Positions 16,989 through 28,335 of a stretch of DNA of 64,000 nucleotides are shown here, piece by piece. Each line of letters begins with the position of its first letter. The first letter of the stretch is position 1. This stretch comes from CAVQGZ01 sp942491665. GTDB taxonomy: Bacteria > Actinomycetota > Actinomycetes > Jiangellales > Jiangellaceae. The position numbers were made by a program, and so were the translations under genes. The stretch is from the NCBI GenBank assembly GCA_942491665.1, contig CALOBR010000020.1, forward strand, positions 310,001-374,000, given 5' to 3'. The notes under the pieces were generated by a model, which was not told the origin of the DNA, ran no database searches, and saw only the letters and a list, made by a program, of their open reading frames with translations.

Positions 16989-18296
16989 CTAGGCGGTGAA
17001 ACGCGGGAACGCCGACGCGCCGGAGTAGCGCGCCGCGTCCTCGAGGTCTTCTTCGATGCGCAGAAGCTGGTTGTACTTCGCCACCCGGTCGGAGCGGGCG
17101 GGGGCGCCGCTCTTGATCTGGCCGCAGTTGAAGGCCACCGCCAGGTCGGCGATGGTGACGTCCTCGGTCTCGCCCGAGCGGTGGCTCATCATGGTGGTGA
17201 AGCCGGCGCGGTGAGCCATGTCGACGGCGTCGGCGGTCTCGGTGAGCGAGCCGATCTGGTTGACCTTGACCAGCAGCGAGTTCGCGGTCTTCTCCGCGAT
17301 GCCGCGCGAGAGCCGCTCGACGTTCGTCACGTAGTGGTCGTCGCCGACGATCTGCACCTTGGTGCCGACCGCCGCGGTGAACGCTGCCCAGTCGGGCCAG
17401 TCGTCCTCGGTCAAGGGGTCTTCGATCGACACGATCGGGAAGGCGTCGAGCAGCTCGGTGTAGTAGCCGATCAGGTCGTCGGTCGACAGGTTGCGGCCCT
17501 CGACGTGGTACTGGCCCTCGACCCCGTCGGCGCCGTGCACACCCTTGCCGTAGAACTCGGTGGCCGCGACGTCCATGGCGAGCGCGACGTCCGCCCCGGA
17601 CGACAGACCCGTCGCCTCGATGGCCGTGACGATCAGCTCGAGGGCGCCGCGGTTGCTGGGGAGGTTCGGGGCGAAGCCACCCTCGTCGCCCAGGCCGGTG
17701 TTCAGGCCCTGCGACTTCAGCACCGACTTGAGCGAGTGGTAGACCTCCGCGCCCATGCGCAGCGCCTCCCGGAAGGAGGAGGCGCCGATCGGGGCGATCA
17801 TGAACTCCTGGAAGTCGACGTCGCTGTCGGCGTGCGAGCCACCGTTGATGATGTTCATCATCGGCACCGGAAGCACGTACGCGTTCGAGCCACCCACGTA
17901 GCGGTACAGCGGAAGGTCGGCCGACTCCGCCGCTGCCTTGGCCACTGCCAGCGAGACTCCGAGAATCGCGTTGGCGCCGAGGCGGCCCTTGTTGGGGGTG
18001 CCGTCCAGGTCGATCATCGCCTGGTCGATCAGCCGCTGCTCCTCGGCGTCGGCGCCGAGCACCTGCGGGGCGATCTCGTCCAGAACGGCTTCGACGGCCT
18101 TCTCCACGCCCTTGCCGCCGTAGCGGGCGTCGTCGCCGTCACGCATCTCGACAGCCTCGAATGCCCCGGTCGATGCTCCGGAGGGAACAGCGGCCCGACC
18201 CTGAGCGCCGTCGTCCAGAACGATCTCCACCTCGACGGTGGGGTTGCCCCGCGAGTCCAGGATCTCGCGAGCACCTACTGCCTCGATCGACGCCAC
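16989..18296 (-). CDS. eno: Enolase
   Basis: This glycolytic enzyme converts 2-phosphoglycerate to phosphoenolpyruvate and has 435 residues here. Conserved parts are REILDSRGNPTVEVE, PSGASTG, GGSHADSDVDFQEFMI, GDEGGFAPN, SIEDPLTEDDW (metal Glu and Asp), GDDHYVTN (metal Asp), LLVKVNQIGSLTE (catalytic Lys) and SHRSGETED. The GTG at 18296 has AAGGAG nine bases upstream. A TACGCT at 18336-18341 could be the -10 element, giving a leader of about 30 bases. ftsB, DUF501 and ppx follow in the same direction and are probably co-transcribed. Confidence 0.97.
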   Translation of the reverse strand: MASIEAVGAREILDSRGNPTVEVEIVLDDGAQGRAAVPSGASTGAFEAVEMRDGDDARYGGKGVEKAVEAVLDEIAPQVLGADAEEQRLIDQAMIDLDGTPNKGRLGANAILGVSLAVAKAAAESADLPLYRYVGGSNAYVLPVPMMNIINGGSHADSDVDFQEFMIAPIGASSFREALRMGAEVYHSLKSVLKSQGLNTGLGDEGGFAPNLPSNRGALELIVTAIEATGLSSGADVALAMDVAATEFYGKGVHGADGVEGQYHVEGRNLSTDDLIGYYTELLDAFPIVSIEDPLTEDDWPDWAAFTAAVGTKVQIVGDDHYVTNVERLSRGIAEKTANSLLVKVNQIGSLTETADAVDMAHRAGFTTMMSHRSGETEDVTIADLAVAFNCGQIKSGAPARSDRVAKYNQLLRIEEDLEDAARYSGASAFPRFTA

Positions 18297-18384
18297 GTCA
18301 TGCTCCTTCGTTGGTGAGGGTGGGGTGTCGTTGGCAGCGTATCGGCGTGGTCGCGGGCGCGCCGTCCCTTCTCGTCGAAAGGCG

Positions 18385-20037
18385 TCAGTGCATGTGGACG
18401 ACGCTGCCGCGCACGACCACGACGTCGCTGCGCACCTGCGCCAGGGCGGCGCTGGGCAGGGTGAACGGGTCGGTGGAGGCGACCACCAGGTCGGCCCGCG
18501 CACCGGGGACGATGCGCCCGGCGTCGGGCCACCCGGCCGCCCGGGCCGACCCGGCGGTACCCGCGTGCAACGCCGCCGCGAGCGTGAGCGCCTGGGCCGG
18601 CAGGAACGGGGCCACACCCGTGGGTTCAGGCGGCGTGCGGGTGACCGCGACGTGCACGGCCTGCCACGGGTCGGCCGACGACACCGGCCAGTCGCTGCCG
18701 AGGGCGAGCAGCCCGCCGGCGTCCGCGATGGCCGCGAAGGGGTACTGCCCGGCGGAGCGTTCGTCGCCGAGCACCGGAACCGTGAAGTCGTCCATCTGCG
18801 GCTCGTGGCAGGCCCACAGCGCCTGGCAGTTGGCGAGAACCCCCACGTCAGCGAAGCGGGCCACGTCGGCGGGAGCGACCGCCTGCAGGTGCGCGACCTG
18901 GTGCGGCGCAGCCAAGGCCGCGCGTCCTGCCCGCACCCGCTGCCTGGACGCGACGGCCACGGCGTCGAGGGCGTCACGTACGGCCCGGTCACCGATGGCG
19001 TGGACGTGCACCGCGAAGCCTGCTGCCTCCAGCGCGGGGACGGCCTCGAGCAGCGCGGCGCGCTCGACGAAGGACAGGCCGCGCTCGCCGGTGGGCACGC
19101 CGTCGCGCAGGTAGTCGGTGAGCATCGCCGCGGTCTGGTTCTCGATGATGCCGTCGGCCATGATCTTCACCTGGACCAGTGCCACGCCGTGTGAGGCGGC
19201 CAGGTCGCGGCGCGCGACGATGTCGGCAATCTGCTCGACGCCCCGCGTGCGGTCCCACCAAAGGGCTCCGGTGCTCCGCACATCGAGCGTCCCCGCTGCC
19301 CACGCCCGCAGGTAGGTCGGCAGCGGGTCGGGCTGGCCCGCGTACTCGCCGAGGATCGCCTCAACCCAGCCGGTGACGCCCAGCGGCACCAGGTGGTCGC
19401 GCGCCGAGCGCAGCGCGGCGTCCGTCGTGGCGTCGTCGGGGGCGGGCACCAGGTCGGTGACCAACGCGGCGGCCCCTTCGTGCAGCACGCCGGAGGGCCG
19501 ACCGCGGCGGTCGCGCTCGATGCGTCCGTCCGGTGGGTCAGCCGTGTCGGCGTCAAGGCCGGCCATGGCCAGTGCCCGGCTGTTCACCCACACGCCGTGG
19601 TGGTCGCGGTTGAACAGGACGACGGGCCGGTCGGGCACGACGGCGTCGAGCATGTCGGCGGTGGCGATGCCGTTGGGGAATGCCTCGAACGACCAGCCGC
19701 CGCCGGTGACCCAGAGGGCGCGCGGGCTCGCGGCGGCAGCCGCGGCGACGGCTTGCTGGTAGTCGCGCACGGTGCGCGACGTCTCGAGCAAGTCGCAAGC
19801 GAGCCGCTCCAGCCCGCCCCAGAACGGGTGGGCGTGGGCGTCGACGAACCCGGGCAGCAGCAGGCGTCCGCGAAGGTCGATCACCTCGGTGCGCGCTGCG
19901 CGCAGGGCGAGGACGTCGGCGGCCGGGCCGACCGCCGCGATGCGACCGGCGGTGACGGCAACCGCCAGGCCGTGCTGCGGCATCGTGTCGTCCCGGAGGA
20001 CGGGGCCCCCGGTGAGAACCAGGTCGGGCGCGGTCAT
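18385..20037 (-). CDS. YtcJ-like metal-dependent amidohydrolase
   Basis: This is a 550-residue amidohydrolase of the YtcJ/Amidohydro_3 family. Metal ligands can be read in VDAHAHPFWGG (HxH), VQVKIMADGIIENQTA (the Lys region), HVHAIGDRAVRDALDA and ALGSDWPVSSADPW (the Asp). The N- and C-terminal strands form the usual composite beta-sandwich, ending VVVVRGSVVH. Substrates of the family are mostly unknown N-acyl or formamide compounds. It is inserted between eno and mazG. The ATG overlaps the mazG stop by four bases, so it is likely co-translated with mazG. Confidence 0.88.
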   Translation of the reverse strand: MTAPDLVLTGGPVLRDDTMPQHGLAVAVTAGRIAAVGPAADVLALRAARTEVIDLRGRLLLPGFVDAHAHPFWGGLERLACDLLETSRTVRDYQQAVAAAAAASPRALWVTGGGWSFEAFPNGIATADMLDAVVPDRPVVLFNRDHHGVWVNSRALAMAGLDADTADPPDGRIERDRRGRPSGVLHEGAAALVTDLVPAPDDATTDAALRSARDHLVPLGVTGWVEAILGEYAGQPDPLPTYLRAWAAGTLDVRSTGALWWDRTRGVEQIADIVARRDLAASHGVALVQVKIMADGIIENQTAAMLTDYLRDGVPTGERGLSFVERAALLEAVPALEAAGFAVHVHAIGDRAVRDALDAVAVASRQRVRAGRAALAAPHQVAHLQAVAPADVARFADVGVLANCQALWACHEPQMDDFTVPVLGDERSAGQYPFAAIADAGGLLALGSDWPVSSADPWQAVHVAVTRTPPEPTGVAPFLPAQALTLAAALHAGTAGSARAAGWPDAGRIVPGARADLVVASTDPFTLPSAALAQVRSDVVVVRGSVVHMH

Positions 20038-20717
20038 GTCGGCTCGTCCACGACGCCCCTCTCGCGGGTACGCACCTGGTCGGCGTAGCGGGCGACCGCC
20101 CGGCGCAGGGCCTGCTCCGGGTCGACCCCGCCCGCCCGGGCGTGTGCCACCAGTGCCATCAGCGCGTCGCCGACGGCAGTCTCGTCCGTGGCCCCGTCGT
20201 CGGGCACGTCGAGGGGCAGCGGCGGCACCGGCGCGCCGACCTCGGCACGCTCGGCGCGTCCGATCGTCTTCGTCGCAAGGCTCAGTGCCGGCAGAGCCGC
20301 CGGGATGCCGTCCAGAGCCGACGTGCGCTGCTTCTCCGCGGCCTTCAGTCTGTCCCAGGCAGCCTCGACGTGGGCGGCGCTGCGCGCGGTGGCGTCGCCG
20401 AAGACGTGCGGATGGCGTCGCACGAGCTTGTCGCTGATATCTGCGGCCACGTCGTCGATCGTCCAGGGGTCGTCGGGGTGCTCCGTGGCGATCCGGGCGT
20501 GGAACACGACCTGCAGCAGCAGGTCACCAAGCTCTTCGCGCAGGTGGACGCGGTCGCCGGAGTCGATCGCCTCCAGCGTCTCGTAGGTCTCCTCGAGCAG
20601 GTAGGTGGCCAGCGAGTCGTGCGTCTGCTGGGCGTCCCACGGGCAGCCGCCCGGCGAACGCAGCTGGTCCATCACCGCGACAAGCCGCAGCAGCTGATCC
20701 CCTGGGCTCTCGGCCAC
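20034..20717 (-). CDS. mazG: MazG nucleoside triphosphate pyrophosphohydrolase
   Basis: This housecleaning enzyme hydrolyses NTPs and dNTPs to monophosphates. The MazG domain at residues 5-125 has the metal-binding pattern EETYETLEAID and LREELGDLLLQVVFHARIA, preceded by GGCPWDAQQTHDSLATYLLEE. The second MazG half is reduced, as in the mycobacterial protein, giving 227 residues. The GTG at 20717 lies three bases from the SurA-like lipoprotein stop, so these genes form one transcription unit with the downstream amidohydrolase. Confidence 0.93.
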   Translation of the reverse strand: MAESPGDQLLRLVAVMDQLRSPGGCPWDAQQTHDSLATYLLEETYETLEAIDSGDRVHLREELGDLLLQVVFHARIATEHPDDPWTIDDVAADISDKLVRRHPHVFGDATARSAAHVEAAWDRLKAAEKQRTSALDGIPAALPALSLATKTIGRAERAEVGAPVPPLPLDVPDDGATDETAVGDALMALVAHARAGGVDPEQALRRAVARYADQVRTRERGVVDEPT

Positions 20718-20720
20718 GAC

Positions 20721-21260
20721 TCAGCCGGCAGGTACGGAGATCGACCCGGTGCCCGGGGTCAGCGCGACACCCGACCAGGTGCCGTAGCGCGGGTTCACCT
20801 CGACGCCGACCTCGGCGGCGGTCGCCTCCAGCGCGGGCTCGATGGGGCCGACGATCGGCTCGAGCGCGCGCAGGCGCAGCTCGTCCTCCAGCGCCCTGCG
20901 CAGTCCTGCCTCGGTGTAGACGAACTGCGCGCGCAGGGCATCGATGTCGCCCTCCGTGGGGGCCAGCTCGTCGTAGAGCTCGTCGACCTGCGCGTCGGTG
21001 ATCTCGACACCTTCGGCATCGGCCAGATCGATGAGCAGCAGGCGGTTGACCTGCCTGGTGAGAAACTCACGCTGCACGTCAGCCAGGTCGCCGGAGACCG
21101 GCAGTGGCTCGTCGAACGAGTCGCTGAACTCCAGCACCTCCGACTGCAGCTCGTCGATGGTGATGGTCTGGTCGCCCACGGTGGCCGCGGTGCCCGTGGC
21201 ACCACAGCCGGCGGCAAGCAGGGCGGCTATGCCGATCAGGACCGTACTCAGAACACGCAC
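20721..21260 (-). CDS. SurA_N-like lipoprotein
   Basis: This is a 179-residue exported lipoprotein. The signal peptide VRVLSTVLIGIAALLAAGCG ends in a lipobox (LAAGC). A SurA N-terminal-type chaperone domain follows: VGDQTITIDELQSEV, then REFLTRQVNRLLLIDLADAEGVEITDAQVDELY. The parvulin isomerase domain of true SurA is absent. It occupies the position where mycobacteria carry a lipoprotein gene between mazG and eno. A TACCAT eight bases upstream of the GTG suggests a nearly leaderless message. Confidence 0.78.
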   Translation of the reverse strand: MRVLSTVLIGIAALLAAGCGATGTAATVGDQTITIDELQSEVLEFSDSFDEPLPVSGDLADVQREFLTRQVNRLLLIDLADAEGVEITDAQVDELYDELAPTEGDIDALRAQFVYTEAGLRRALEDELRLRALEPIVGPIEPALEATAAEVGVEVNPRYGTWSGVALTPGTGSISVPAG

Positions 21261-21291
21261 GGCGACTGATGGTACGCAGCGACAACCGTGC

Positions 21292-22815
21292 TCAGACGTC
21301 GGAGGTTGCCGGCAGCGGCGTCCGTCCGCTGAGCATGTCGGCGGCGACCTCGGCAGAGACACGCGATCCGCTGAAGGTGCGCAGGTGGTGGGGGCCGAGG
21401 ACGGCGCGGTCTGCGCTCAGCTCGTGGTCCACGACGATCACGTCCGGACGGTGGGCGCGCACGACCTCGACCACCTCGCGCTGCCACGCACGCCGCCGTA
21501 GGCCCCGGACGGCGAGCACGACCGGGCGGTCGGCGTAGAGACCGAGCGTGGGCAGAGGGTCGGCAGCGTGCGGGGCAAGGCGGACGACGACGGTTCCGGG
21601 CAGGCGCTCGGCCAGGGGCTCCCCGATCGCCCAGGGCACCTCGCCGGCAGCGATGGTCGGTTCGTCGTGCAGCTCGAGGACGAGCGGTGGACCGCTCAGG
21701 CGCAGGTCACCGGCTACCCGGATGGCGCGGGCGGCTGCCAGTACCCCGGGCTCGTCCAGGTCGCGGGCCAGCGCAGGCCCGGCCGTCCACGCAGCGAGCC
21801 GCCCGACGCGGTGCGCGGCGTCCAGCAGCCGCGACACCGGTAGCCGGCCGGAGCCCACAGCGCCGGTGATGGCCGAGACGAGGCGTTCCACGATCGCGGC
21901 GTCCGTGCTCTCCCCACCGATGCAGATCGCGTCCGCACCGGCCAGCAAGGCGCCGACAGTGCCTTCGGCATGGCCGACGGTCTTGCTGATGGCGTGCATG
22001 TCGAGGCCATCGGTCATCACGACGCCCTCGAACCCGAGCTCGCCGCGCAGCAGGTCGGTGAGGATGGCGCGCGACAGCGTCGCCGGCCCGTCGTCGAGAC
22101 GCGGGTACTGCACGTGCGCGGTCATCACCACCTGGACGCCGGCCGCGATCGCCGCGCGGAACGGCACGAGCTCGCGGCGGCGCAGCAGCTCCGGCGAGGC
22201 CGTCACCACAGGGACCGTGTAGTGGCTGTCCTCGACGGTGGCGCCGTGGCCGGGGAAGTGCTTCACGGTCGCCGCGACCCTGCTGCGTTGCTGGCCGGCG
22301 ACGAAGGCAGCGACGTGGGCGGCCACGGGGTCGGGCTCGCTGCCGAACGAGCGGATGCCGATGATCGGGTTGCGCGGGTCGGCGTCCACGTCGGCGACCG
22401 GCGCGAGGTTGAGCGAGACGCCGTCGGCGTGCAGGCGCGCACCCAACCAGGCTGCGACATCGCTGGTGAGCTGCGGGTCGTCCACGACCCCGAGCGCAGC
22501 CGCGCCGGGCAGGTTCGACCCGCGGCCGGCGTCGAGGCGGGTCACGTCCCCGCCTTCCTCGTCGACGGCGACGAGGACGTCGGCACGTGCCTGGCGCAGC
22601 TGTGTCGTGAGTGCCGCGACGCTGGCGTCCGGGTCGTCCGGGTCGACGTTGCGCTCGAACAGCACGACACCGGCCAGACCCTCGTCCAGCAGGTCGAGCA
22701 GCCAGCCGGGCGCGCTGGTGCCCTCGAACCCGGGGAACAGGGTGCCGAGGGCGACGCGGCGCAGCTCGGTGTCGCTCACCGTGTCGCCTGCCTCCGTGTC
22801 GGTCGTCTCGCGCAT
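21292..22815 (-). CDS. GH3 beta-N-acetylglucosaminidase, NagZ-like
   Basis: This is a glycoside hydrolase family 3 enzyme of 507 residues that cleaves N-acetylglucosaminides, most likely from muropeptides or chitobiose. The TIM barrel shows VAVDEEGGDVTRL, the loop VKHFPGHGATVEDSHYTVP with the Asp-His general acid-base of NagZ-type enzymes, and the nucleophile Asp in GVVMTDGLDMHAIS. A C-terminal alpha/beta domain follows. There is no signal peptide, so it is cytoplasmic. The ATG at 22815 overlaps the stop of a truncated sugar ABC permease by one base (TGATG), indicating that it was once the last gene of an uptake operon. Confidence 0.88.
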   Translation of the reverse strand: MRETTDTEAGDTVSDTELRRVALGTLFPGFEGTSAPGWLLDLLDEGLAGVVLFERNVDPDDPDASVAALTTQLRQARADVLVAVDEEGGDVTRLDAGRGSNLPGAAALGVVDDPQLTSDVAAWLGARLHADGVSLNLAPVADVDADPRNPIIGIRSFGSEPDPVAAHVAAFVAGQQRSRVAATVKHFPGHGATVEDSHYTVPVVTASPELLRRRELVPFRAAIAAGVQVVMTAHVQYPRLDDGPATLSRAILTDLLRGELGFEGVVMTDGLDMHAISKTVGHAEGTVGALLAGADAICIGGESTDAAIVERLVSAITGAVGSGRLPVSRLLDAAHRVGRLAAWTAGPALARDLDEPGVLAAARAIRVAGDLRLSGPPLVLELHDEPTIAAGEVPWAIGEPLAERLPGTVVVRLAPHAADPLPTLGLYADRPVVLAVRGLRRRAWQREVVEVVRAHRPDVIVVDHELSADRAVLGPHHLRTFSGSRVSAEVAADMLSGRTPLPATSDV

Positions 22816-22931
22816 CAACCCGTGGCCCCGCCGGCCAGCGCCCCGGACTGGATGCGGCCCTGGACAAGGGCGAAGAAGACGATCATGGGGATGGCGAACG
22901 GAGCGGACCCCGCCATCAGCCCGCTCCAGTC
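22815..22931 (-). pseudogene. 3' remnant of a MalG-type sugar ABC permease
   Basis: The 38 codons before the GH3 start read from GLMAGSAPFAIPMIVFFALV to the end SGALAGGATG. This matches the last membrane helix and C-terminus of carbohydrate ABC permeases of the MalG/DasC class: a last transmembrane segment, then a Gln-Gly-Arg turn and a Gly-rich end. Upstream the frame continues, but the residues no longer resemble a permease. No start codon with a ribosome-binding site is present. No other transporter genes (binding protein, MalF) are found nearby, so the 5' part was probably deleted. Confidence 0.7.
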
Positions 22932-22950
22932 GCCAGCACCCCACCACACA

Positions 22951-22976
22951 CGTAAGTAGGTTACTAGTAAGTCTTG
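22951..22976. promoter_or_regulatory. AT-rich operator-like palindrome
   Basis: A perfect 10-base palindrome TTACTAGTAA occupies 22961-22970 in otherwise GC-rich DNA. On the minus strand ACTTAC occurs twice, 14 bases apart. This is typical of a binding site for a local sugar regulator and lies where the promoter of the lost permease operon or of GH3 could be. No cognate regulator gene is adjacent. Confidence 0.35.
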
Positions 22977-23017
22977 TTCGCGACCCGTCACGGTCCCCAC
23001 GGACGCGCTGCCGGCGC

Positions 23018-23131
23018 CGTGGGTGGCGATCCGCTGTCGTGCGGGCCGCTATGGGTGGGAGGCTGGTGTCGCTGGAGCGGCAGCTGCGCGCCACCCATGG
23101 ACGCGCACGCGGCAGTGATCCGCCACCCACG
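23018..23131. repeat. 114-bp imperfect palindromic element
   Basis: The left arm 23018-23058 and the right arm 23091-23131 are imperfect inverted copies of about 41 bases. The outer ends (CGTGGGTGGCG) and inner ends (ATGGGTGG) match perfectly. They enclose a 32-base loop that contains a second small palindrome. The element lies between the permease remnant and the end of mfd. It could be a MITE-like insertion, a structured RNA or a strong terminator for mfd. No open frame of note is inside. Confidence 0.6.
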
Positions 23132-23186
23132 CCAGGTACGCGCTGCTACCGCACGAACGTGGGCGATCGCCCACCGATTCGCGGTG

Positions 23187-26783
<3,597 letters not shown>

Positions 26784-26827
26784 GTCGCTGGTCCTCACAG
26801 TGGTGGATCGGGTCGGCGGGAAGCCCG

Positions 26828-27394
26828 TCAGGTGTTGAAGTCGTTCTGTGCGCGCTCCAGGCCGGTGCGCACCAGCACCTCGGTGGCATCGGCGGCCTTG
26901 TCGACGACGAGGTCGAGGTGCGCGCGCTCCTGGCTGGCGAAGGGACGAAGCACGAAGTCGGCGGGGTCCATGCGCCCGGGGGGACGACCGATGCCCACAC
27001 GAACGCGCAGGAACTCCCCGGTGCCCAGGGCTTGGCGCACGCTGCGCAGGCCGTTGTGGCCGTTGTCGCCCCCGCCGCGCTTGAGGCGCAGCCCCTCGAA
27101 CGGCAGGTCGAGCTCGTCGTGCACGACCACCACCTGCTCCAGTGGCACCCCGAAGTAGTCGACGAGGGCCGAGACCGGCCCGCCCGAGGTGTTCATGAAG
27201 GAGCGCGGACGGGCCAGCACCGTCCGGGTGCCGGGCAGCGGGCCGAGGCGCACCTCGGCCACGTCTGCCCGGCCCCGGCGGTGCAGCGATAGCCGGGCCT
27301 GCCCACGCTCGGCCAGCAGGTCGGTGACCATCGCACCCACGTTGTGCCGGGTGGCGGCATAGTCAGGCCCGGGGTTGCCCAGGCCCACCACCAA
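26828..27394 (-). CDS. pth: Peptidyl-tRNA hydrolase
   Basis: This enzyme recycles peptidyl-tRNA. Landmarks are VVGLGNPGPDYAATRHNVG (with the catalytic His and the conserved Asn), RPRSFMNTSGGPV, VVHDELDLPFEGLRLKRGGGDNGHNGLRS and FLRVRVGIGRPPG. The start is uncertain. The family normally has two to eight residues before the first strand, but the only starts after the rplY stop are a TTG at 27394 and two GTG codons directly following it. I use the TTG. Length is 188 residues. It follows rplY by 11 bases, the common pairing. Confidence 0.94.
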   Translation of the reverse strand: MVVGLGNPGPDYAATRHNVGAMVTDLLAERGQARLSLHRRGRADVAEVRLGPLPGTRTVLARPRSFMNTSGGPVSALVDYFGVPLEQVVVVHDELDLPFEGLRLKRGGGDNGHNGLRSVRQALGTGEFLRVRVGIGRPPGRMDPADFVLRPFASQERAHLDLVVDKAADATEVLVRTGLERAQNDFNT

Positions 27395-27405
27395 CCAGGG
27401 GCTGC

Positions 27406-28035
27406 TCAGCCCTGCTCACCTGCGGCGTCAGCAGCCTCGGACTCCCCGATGGTCGGCACCACGCCTTCGGCGCCTTCTTCGTCGGTGGCCTCCTCGGCCT
27501 GCGGGGCCGAGACGACGACGATGGCCGTCTCGGGATCGGTGACCAGCTCGACACCGTCGGGCAGCTCGATCTCGCCAGCCGTGATGGTTGCGCCGGCCTC
27601 GAGACCGGTCACGTCCAGGGTCACGCCCGGCGGGAGCGCGGTGGCGTCGGCGCGCACCGACAGCGTCGAGTTCTCGATGGTGAGCACGGCGCCGGAGTCG
27701 GCGTCGCCCTCGGTGCCCACCGGGATGTCCACGATGACCATCTCACCCCGCCGCACGACGACCAGGTCGACGTGCTCGACGGTGCCGCGCAGCGGATGGC
27801 GCTGGATGGCCTTGGGCAGCGCCATCTGGTTCTCGTCGCCGGCGACCTCAAGGGTGAGCAGCGCGTTGGGGTTCTTCAGCGCCAGCGCGGTCTCGTGGCC
27901 GGGCAGTGCGAGGTGCACCGGCTCGGCGCCGTGGCCGTAGAGCACGGCCGGGATCTGGTGGTCGCGGCGCAGCCGGCGGGACGGGCCCTTGCCGAACTCG
28001 GTGCGCTTCGTGGCGCTCAACGTGACGTCGCTCAT
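27406..28035 (-). CDS. rplY: 50S ribosomal protein L25/general stress protein Ctc
   Basis: This is a 5S rRNA-binding ribosomal protein of the long Ctc type, 209 residues. The N-terminal L25 domain reads RTEFGKGPSRRLRRDHQIPAVLYGHG, then KAIQRHPLRGTVEHVDL. The C-terminal TL5-like domain carries ALPPGVTLDVTGLEAGATITAGEIELPDGVEL. A 40-residue acidic, Ala/Glu-rich tail closes the protein. The ATG at 28035 has GAGGAA six bases upstream. A leader of about 100 bases with strong inverted repeats precedes it (28079-28133). Confidence 0.96.
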   Translation of the reverse strand: MSDVTLSATKRTEFGKGPSRRLRRDHQIPAVLYGHGAEPVHLALPGHETALALKNPNALLTLEVAGDENQMALPKAIQRHPLRGTVEHVDLVVVRRGEMVIVDIPVGTEGDADSGAVLTIENSTLSVRADATALPPGVTLDVTGLEAGATITAGEIELPDGVELVTDPETAIVVVSAPQAEEATDEEGAEGVVPTIGESEAADAAGEQG

Positions 28036-28078
28036 GGGGTTCCTCGCTCGTATGCGGTGGTGGGTGTGCTGCGGCCCG

Positions 28079-28133
28079 GGCGAGGGCCGATCAGCCCACC
28101 GCGTCGATCACGGCGCACGATTGCGCCCTCGCC
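28079..28133 (-). ncRNA. Structured leader of rplY
   Basis: Perfect 9-base arms GGCGAGGGC (28079-28087) and GCCCTCGCC (28125-28133) enclose a second hairpin, GGCGCA-CGAT-TGCGCC (28112-28127), with which the right arm competes. The overlap means two alternative folds are possible in the message. A TAGCAT at 28145-28150 is a reasonable -10 element just upstream. The arrangement suggests an attenuator or autoregulatory leader, not proven. Confidence 0.4.
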
Positions 28134-28335
28134 GAGGTACCCCGATGCTACCGCAGCACTACCGAGGCGCCGTCCGCGCGCCCGCGCCCCCCACCCAAAC
28201 GATCACGTCAAGACTGCAGTTGGGGGGTTTCCAAGGCAGATCGACCGTGGAAACGCACAAAGTCCCGTGGAAGGCGTGGACGGGCGACGGACGACGCCTC
28301 TGTCGTGGTGCGCCGGAGCCCACCGGCGAATGCCG
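28134..28335. other. Intergenic region between rplY leader and prs
   Basis: About 200 bases without a credible gene. It contains a possible rplY -10 element at 28145-28150 and a perfect 7-base inverted repeat GTTTCCA/TGGAAAC at 28227-28254 with a 14-base spacer in a locally AT-richer patch. The inverted repeat is followed on the minus strand by a run of C, not T, so it is not a typical terminator for prs and may be an operator. Confidence 0.5.
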
